Source of the DNA: Parvibium lacunae
GTDB taxonomy: Bacteria > Pseudomonadota > Gammaproteobacteria > Burkholderiales > Burkholderiaceae_D
Length of the DNA: 64,000 nucleotides
Assembly (NCBI RefSeq): GCF_003335215.1
Contig: NZ_QPGB01000006.1
Coordinates: 62,001-126,000 of the forward strand
Direction: 5' to 3'
Numbering within the stretch: the first letter of the stretch is position 1; every line of letters begins with the position of its first letter. The position numbers were made by a program, and so were the translations under genes. Positions 60,312 through 64,000 of the stretch are shown piece by piece. Under the pieces are notes generated by a model, which saw only the letters and a program-made list of their open reading frames with translations, was not told the origin of the DNA and ran no database searches.

Positions 60312-60707
60312 TTACGCAACGTAGCAAATGACTTCACCGCCGACGCCAACACTGCGCGCCTTACGGTCTGTCATTACACCCTTGGGCGTTGAAACGATCG
60401 CCACCCCTAAGCCATTCATTACTTCGGGCAGCTCGTCGCGCCCCTTGTAAATGCGAAGACCAGGCTTGGAAACACGCTCCAGACGTTCAATCACGGGACG
60501 GCCAGAATAATATTTCAGTCCAATCTCTAACTCGGCCTTACCTTGCGCTTCATTAACTTTGAAGCCGTCGATATAACCTTCATCCTGCAAAACTTTTGCA
60601 ATTGCCAGCTTCAGCTTGGAAGAAGGCATGCTGACACTCACTTTGTCAACCCGCTGCGCATTACGGATGCGAGTTAGCATATCAGCGATAGGATCGCTCA
60701 TGCTCAT
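60312..60707 (-). CDS. rpsH: 30S ribosomal protein S8
   Basis: A protein of 131 residues: [37 protein letters not shown] and [14 protein letters not shown] primary binder of the 16S central domain; in E. coli it also represses the spc operon. GGAG precedes the ATG at 60707; an ATG two codons on is equivalent. Confidence 0.97.
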   Translation of the reverse strand: MSMSDPIADMLTRIRNAQRVDKVSVSMPSSKLKLAIAKVLQDEGYIDGFKVNEAQGKAELEIGLKYYSGRPVIERLERVSKPGLRIYKGRDELPEVMNGLGVAIVSTPKGVMTDRKARSVGVGGEVICYVA

Positions 60708-60722
60708 GCTGTCTCTCCTTGC

Positions 60723-61028
60723 TTACCAGCTTGATTTTGTAACGCCAGGCAACTCTCCACGAAATGCCATTTCGCGGATCTTGAGGCGACACAAACCAAA
60801 TTTACGATACACACCACGGGGACGACCTGTCACCGAGCAACGATTACGCTGACGGGTAGGGTTCGCATTACGCGGCAACTTTTGCAATTTCAGACGAGCT
60901 TCAAAACGCTCATCTTCGCTTTTGCTTTGATCATTAATTACAGCCAACAACGCATCACGTTTGGCAGTAAATTTTTTGACAAGCTCAGCACGCTTGACTT
61001 CACGGTTGATCAGTGCGAGTTTGGCCAC
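60723..61028 (-). CDS. rpsN: 30S ribosomal protein S14
   Basis: A protein of 101 residues: [20 protein letters not shown] and [43 protein letters not shown] (core [12 protein letters not shown]). This is the long, zinc-free form, with only scattered cysteines and no CxxC pairs. Confidence 0.97.
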   Translation of the reverse strand: MAKLALINREVKRAELVKKFTAKRDALLAVINDQSKSEDERFEARLKLQKLPRNANPTRQRNRCSVTGRPRGVYRKFGLCRLKIREMAFRGELPGVTKSSW

Positions 61029-61040
61029 TGTTCACCCCCT

Positions 61041-61580
61041 TTAGTTACGGAATGGGAATTTAAAGGCAGACAGAAGCGCTTTTGCCTCTTCGTCCGTCTT
61101 TGCGGTGGTGGTCACACTAATATTGAGACCACGCAGCGCATCAATTTTCTCGTATTCAATTTCCGGGAAAATGATCTGCTCTTTAACGCCCATGTTGTAG
61201 TTACCACGGCCATCAAAAGCGCGCCCAGAAACACCACGAAAATCACGAACGCGAGGTAGCGCAATGGTTACCAGGCGGTCCAGAAATTCATACATACGGG
61301 CACCGCGCAAAGTCACCATACAACCAATGGGATAGCCTTCGCGAATCTTAAAGCCAGCGATCGCCTTGCGCGACTTAGTCACCACCGGCTTTTGACCTGC
61401 AATCTTTGTCAAATCACCGAGCGCATGCTCAATAACTTTCTTATCAGAAACAGCCTCGGATAACCCCATGTTTAAGGTGATCTTGGTAATGCGCGGCACC
61501 TCCATGATTGACTTGTAACCAAACTTTTCAATCAGCGAAGCGATAACTTTTTCTTTGTAATACGTTTGCAAACGTGCCAT
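61041..61580 (-). CDS. rplE: 50S ribosomal protein L5
   Basis: A protein of 179 residues: [32 protein letters not shown] (core [12 protein letters not shown]), [21 protein letters not shown] and a C-terminal [16 protein letters not shown]. It binds 5S rRNA and touches P-site tRNA. Confidence 0.97.
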   Translation of the reverse strand: MARLQTYYKEKVIASLIEKFGYKSIMEVPRITKITLNMGLSEAVSDKKVIEHALGDLTKIAGQKPVVTKSRKAIAGFKIREGYPIGCMVTLRGARMYEFLDRLVTIALPRVRDFRGVSGRAFDGRGNYNMGVKEQIIFPEIEYEKIDALRGLNISVTTTAKTDEEAKALLSAFKFPFRN

Positions 61581-61589
61581 GGCTATTCC

Positions 61590-61916
61590 TTACGCCTTCA
61601 CCGCAACAGCTTCGCCATTGGATTTAAAAATGCGGATTTTTTTGCCATCCACAAATTTGAAGCCCACGCGATCAGCCTGCTGCGTAGCAGGGTTAAATAA
61701 CGCAACATTCGAAACATGTATAGGCATTGTTTTAGTAACAATACCACCCGTTTCATTTTTCATTGGGTTGGGGCGCTGATGTTTTTTGACTTGATTCACA
61801 CCCTCTACCAGGACATGCTCAACATCAACTCGCTCCAGCACCACACCACGGCGACCGCGGTCTTTGCCCGTTAAGACAATAACCTCATCACCTTTCACAA
61901 TCTTATTCGCGCTCAT
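61590..61916 (-). CDS. rplX: 50S ribosomal protein L24
   Basis: A protein of 108 residues with a KOW motif: [23 protein letters not shown] (core [16 protein letters not shown]) and [15 protein letters not shown]. It starts large-subunit assembly. It lies 7 bases after rplN. Confidence 0.97.
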   Translation of the reverse strand: MSANKIVKGDEVIVLTGKDRGRRGVVLERVDVEHVLVEGVNQVKKHQRPNPMKNETGGIVTKTMPIHVSNVALFNPATQQADRVGFKFVDGKKIRIFKSNGEAVAVKA

Positions 61917-61923
61917 GACAACC

Positions 61924-62292
61924 TCACAGCACTTCTGGAGCCAATGAAACGATTTTCATAAACCGCTCAGTACGCAGCTCGCGCGTAACGGGGCCGAAAA
62001 TACGGGTTCCGATTGGCTCCAACTTGGCATTCAGCAACACCGCTGCATTACCATCAAATTTAATGAGCGACCCATCACCACGGCGTACACCTTTAGCAGT
62101 GCGCACAACCACGGCATTGTAAATATCGCCCTTCTTAACGCGACCGCGTGGCGCCGCATCCTTGACACTCACCTTGATAATGTCACCAATGCCCGCATAG
62201 CGACGCTTTGAGCCACCCAACACCTTGATGCACATAACAGAACGAGCACCCGTGTTGTCGGCTACATCCAACAACGATTGCATTTGAATCAT
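61924..62292 (-). CDS. rplN: 50S ribosomal protein L14
   Basis: A protein of 122 residues: [45 protein letters not shown] and [13 protein letters not shown]. It forms an inter-subunit bridge. It is first of the spc operon, and a strong promoter lies in the 191-base gap to rpsQ. Confidence 0.97.
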   Translation of the reverse strand: MIQMQSLLDVADNTGARSVMCIKVLGGSKRRYAGIGDIIKVSVKDAAPRGRVKKGDIYNAVVVRTAKGVRRGDGSLIKFDGNAAVLLNAKLEPIGTRIFGPVTRELRTERFMKIVSLAPEVL

Positions 62293-62447
62293 GATCTCTT
62301 TCCCAACTTAATCTGCAAGCAAACACTTGACAGTCAGTCTTGGCCCCAAGTTTGGGTCGACGGCCCAGTACAAACCGGACCAGTTGCTTGCCGCGAGTCG
62401 CCGTTCAGCGCCGCAGCACTTTCTTACTTTGTGCAAGAAAGTCCAGC

Positions 62448-62476
62448 AATATAACATGCTATCGCTGGACCTGCAA
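62448..62476 (-). promoter_or_regulatory. Predicted vegetative promoter of the spc operon
   Basis: On the minus strand TTGCAG (62476-62471), a 17-base spacer, TATATT (62453-62448), with TG one base before the -10 (extended form). It lies 155 bases upstream of the rplN ATG, the site of the classical spc promoter. A GTCCAGC/GCTGGAC inverted repeat spans the spacer and -10. Confidence 0.7.
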
Positions 62477-62483
62477 GCACAAT

Positions 62484-62750
62484 TTAGATAGCGCGTGATG
62501 CTTCGATCAATTTAATCACCGTCCAAGCTTTTGTTTTTGCTAGGGGGCGGGACTCTTGAATCTCGACAGTGTCGCCTTCTTTGTACTGATTGGTTTCATC
62601 GTGCGCATGGTACTTCTTCGAACGCACGATCACCTTACCGTAAAGAGGGTGCTTTACTCGACGCTCAACCAGTACCGTGACCGTTTTGTCCATTTTGTCG
62701 CTCACAATGCGGCCAATCAGGGTTCGTTTCAACGATGTTTGCTCGGTCAT
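62484..62750 (-). CDS. rpsQ: 30S ribosomal protein S17
   Basis: A protein of 88 residues with an OB fold: [34 protein letters not shown] (core [19 protein letters not shown]) and [14 protein letters not shown]. The ATG at 62750 ([11 protein letters not shown]) is preferred; an ATG at 62756 and a GTG at 62762, which overlaps the rpmC stop, are also in frame. It is the last gene of the S10 operon part. Confidence 0.95.
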   Translation of the reverse strand: MTEQTSLKRTLIGRIVSDKMDKTVTVLVERRVKHPLYGKVIVRSKKYHAHDETNQYKEGDTVEIQESRPLAKTKAWTVIKLIEASRAI

Positions 62751-62758
62751 GTTCATAC

Positions 62759-62953
62759 TCACTTCTTAGAGGCTGCTTCACGCAGCACAGTCCGCACACG
62801 GGCAATATCGCGACGCACTTTAGTTAACTGGCTCGTATTGCCGAGTTGCTGTGTCGCATGCTGCATTCTTAAATTGAAATGCGCCTTAAGCAACTCGTTT
62901 AACTCTTGCTGCAAGCCAGCAGCGTCTTTACTGCGTAATTCACTTGCCTTCAT
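62759..62953 (-). CDS. rpmC: 50S ribosomal protein L29
   Basis: A protein of 64 residues: [31 protein letters not shown] (core [12 protein letters not shown]) and [14 protein letters not shown]. It docks SRP and trigger factor at the tunnel exit. The ATG at 62953 is 2 bases after the rplP stop; the open frame upstream overlaps rplP. Confidence 0.96.
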   Translation of the reverse strand: MKASELRSKDAAGLQQELNELLKAHFNLRMQHATQQLGNTSQLTKVRRDIARVRTVLREAASKK

Positions 62954-62955
62954 GC

Positions 62956-63372
62956 TTACACTCCCACTTGACGTGTAACGAATACACACGGAATGGGCAA
63001 TTTAGCTTCTGCGAGGCGAAATGCCTCGCGCGCTAATTTCTCATCCACGCCATCCATCTCATACAACACTTTGCCTGGCTGAATTTCAGCGACATAGTAC
63101 TCAGGATTCCCCTTACCGTTACCCATCCGCACTTCAGCTGGCTTTTGGGAAATAGGTTTATCAGGGAAAATCCGAATCCAGATGCGGCCACCACGTTTGA
63201 TGTGCCGAGTCATGGCGCGACGGGCAGCTTCAATCTGGCGCGCGGTTAAACGACCACGGCCAATTGCCTTTAAGCCAAAATCACCAAAGGCGACGCTCGT
63301 ACCACGGCTGGCTAATCCCGTGTTGCGGCCTTTTTGTTCTTTGCGGTATTTTCTACGTGCCGGTTGCAGCAT
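62956..63372 (-). CDS. rplP: 50S ribosomal protein L16
   Basis: A protein of 138 residues: [36 protein letters not shown] (core [12 protein letters not shown]), [33 protein letters not shown] (core [16 protein letters not shown]). It organises the A site. It lies 2 bases after rpsC. Confidence 0.97.
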   Translation of the reverse strand: MLQPARRKYRKEQKGRNTGLASRGTSVAFGDFGLKAIGRGRLTARQIEAARRAMTRHIKRGGRIWIRIFPDKPISQKPAEVRMGNGKGNPEYYVAEIQPGKVLYEMDGVDEKLAREAFRLAEAKLPIPCVFVTRQVGV

Positions 63373-63374
63373 AA

Positions 63375-64000
63375 TTATTCTCCTGCTTCCTTGGTTGCCT
63401 CAGGCGCAACAGCTTTACGCACGCGCTTGGCAACGGTTGGCGCTGGTTTAGCCTCGGCATTGTCTGCCTCAACTTTTTTCGCTCTTGGGTTACGGCCAGC
63501 GGGCTTACGGGTATTACGAGGACGCGCTTCTTTTTCGGCCTCTGGTGCGGCAGCAGCAGGAGTGCCATCATTGCGGCCCAGTGTATCGCCTTTATAAACC
63601 CACACCTTGAGACCAATGATCCCGTAGGTGGTTAACGCTTCTGAAGTACCGTAGTCGATGTCGGCACGTAGTGTATGAAGGGGCACACGACCTTCGCGGT
63701 ACCACTCGGTACGCGCAATCTCAATCCCGTTCAAACGACCGGAGGCCATCACCTTAATGCCTTGCGCACCAAGACGCATAGCATTTTGCATAGCACGCTT
63801 CATAGCACGGCGGAACATAATCCGTTTTTCCAATTGCTGGGCAATTGAATCTGCAATCAACTGAGCGTCAATTTCAGGTTTACGAATTTCTTCAATATTG
63901 ACATGCACAGGCACACCCATGAGGCGCTGCAGATCAGCCTTCAGCACTTCGATATCTTCACCTTTTTTACCAATCACCACCCCAGGGCGTGAAGAAAATA
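63375..64000 (-). CDS. rpsC: 30S ribosomal protein S3 (partial, N-terminus beyond the window)
   Basis: The reading frame enters from the right edge with [20 protein letters not shown], the KH-domain GxxG loop (VIGKKG). [23 protein letters not shown] and [25 protein letters not shown] follow, and an Ala/Lys/Arg-rich C-terminal extension (about 50 residues) ends it. It binds mRNA at the entry tunnel. By comparison with family length about 60 N-terminal residues are missing. A GTG at 63980 is an internal valine codon, not the start. Confidence 0.96.
   Translation of the reverse strand, partial: FSSRPGVVIGKKGEDIEVLKADLQRLMGVPVHVNIEEIRKPEIDAQLIADSIAQQLEKRIMFRRAMKRAMQNAMRLGAQGIKVMASGRLNGIEIARTEWYREGRVPLHTLRADIDYGTSEALTTYGIIGLKVWVYKGDTLGRNDGTPAAAAPEAEKEARPRNTRKPAGRNPRAKKVEADNAEAKPAPTVAKRVRKAVAPEATKEAGE

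Overview
The window reads as a chromosomal segment of a betaproteobacterium (G+C near 50-57% in the lines sampled by hand). The lineage call rests on gene content and order: pilMNOPQ followed by aroK-aroB-dgt-gltB-gltD, divergent ponA/pilM, cyaY next to lptM-lysA, resB-ccsA for System II cytochrome c maturation, and a complete rpsC-to-rplQ S10/spc/alpha ribosomal block. The genus cannot be fixed from the sequence alone. Almost everything is core genome. The accessory features are a MSHA-like pilus cluster, a bufferin (RiPP metallophore) operon, a RAYT element, an Ig-domain lipoprotein and an orphan immunity-like gene.

Layout. 1-8231 (minus): an orphan ABC ATPase followed by MSHA-type type IV pilus biogenesis genes mshM-L-N-E-G, the last cut by the window edge; MshE has the MshEN-type N-terminus associated with c-di-GMP binding. 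8291-9063 (minus): an ECF sigma factor and a 61-residue Cys-containing anti-sigma protein, overlapping by ATGA. 9155-11373 (plus): argB and cca. 11374-14218 (minus): a small membrane protein and bufA-bufB-bufC. 14323-17041: ridA, a YhhQ-type transporter and gltD. 17104-25602 (minus): gltB, a RAYT transposase element, dgt, aroB and aroK. 25611-32829 (minus): an Ig-like lipoprotein, then pilQ-P-O-N-M. 33224-37712: ponA/mrcA (plus), cyaY (minus), lptM and lysA (plus). 37857-41856 (minus): an A+T-rich immunity-like gene, msrQ and msrP separated by a palindromic repeat, and an exonuclease/GIY-YIG fusion. 41869-46226 (minus): ccsA, resB and a cytochrome c4. 46438-49768 (plus): engB, hemB, a VOC protein and a CorA-type transporter. 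49791-52994 (minus): an S4-domain protein, yaeQ, dsbD and cutA. 53118-64000 (minus): rplQ back to rpsC.

How the parts connect. Two type IV pilus systems with separate secretins (MshL, PilQ) lie about 22 kb apart. The most interesting link is regulatory. The bufferin operon and the msrPQ periplasmic methionine-sulfoxide repair genes, about 26 kb apart, carry the identical bipartite promoter TGTAAGG-N15-CGACTA, with the same spacing and both upstream of the gene start. This form suits an ECF sigma factor, and one is encoded 5 kb from bufA. A related sequence (TGTAAGG-N15-CGTCTA) lies inside the sigma gene just ahead of its anti-sigma gene. My working hypothesis is one envelope oxidative/copper-stress regulon: a sigma factor that turns on a copper-binding modified peptide and the enzyme that repairs oxidised periplasmic methionines.

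No tRNA, rRNA or CRISPR array was seen. Three rho-independent terminators and one strong vegetative promoter, at the expected site upstream of rplN, are annotated.
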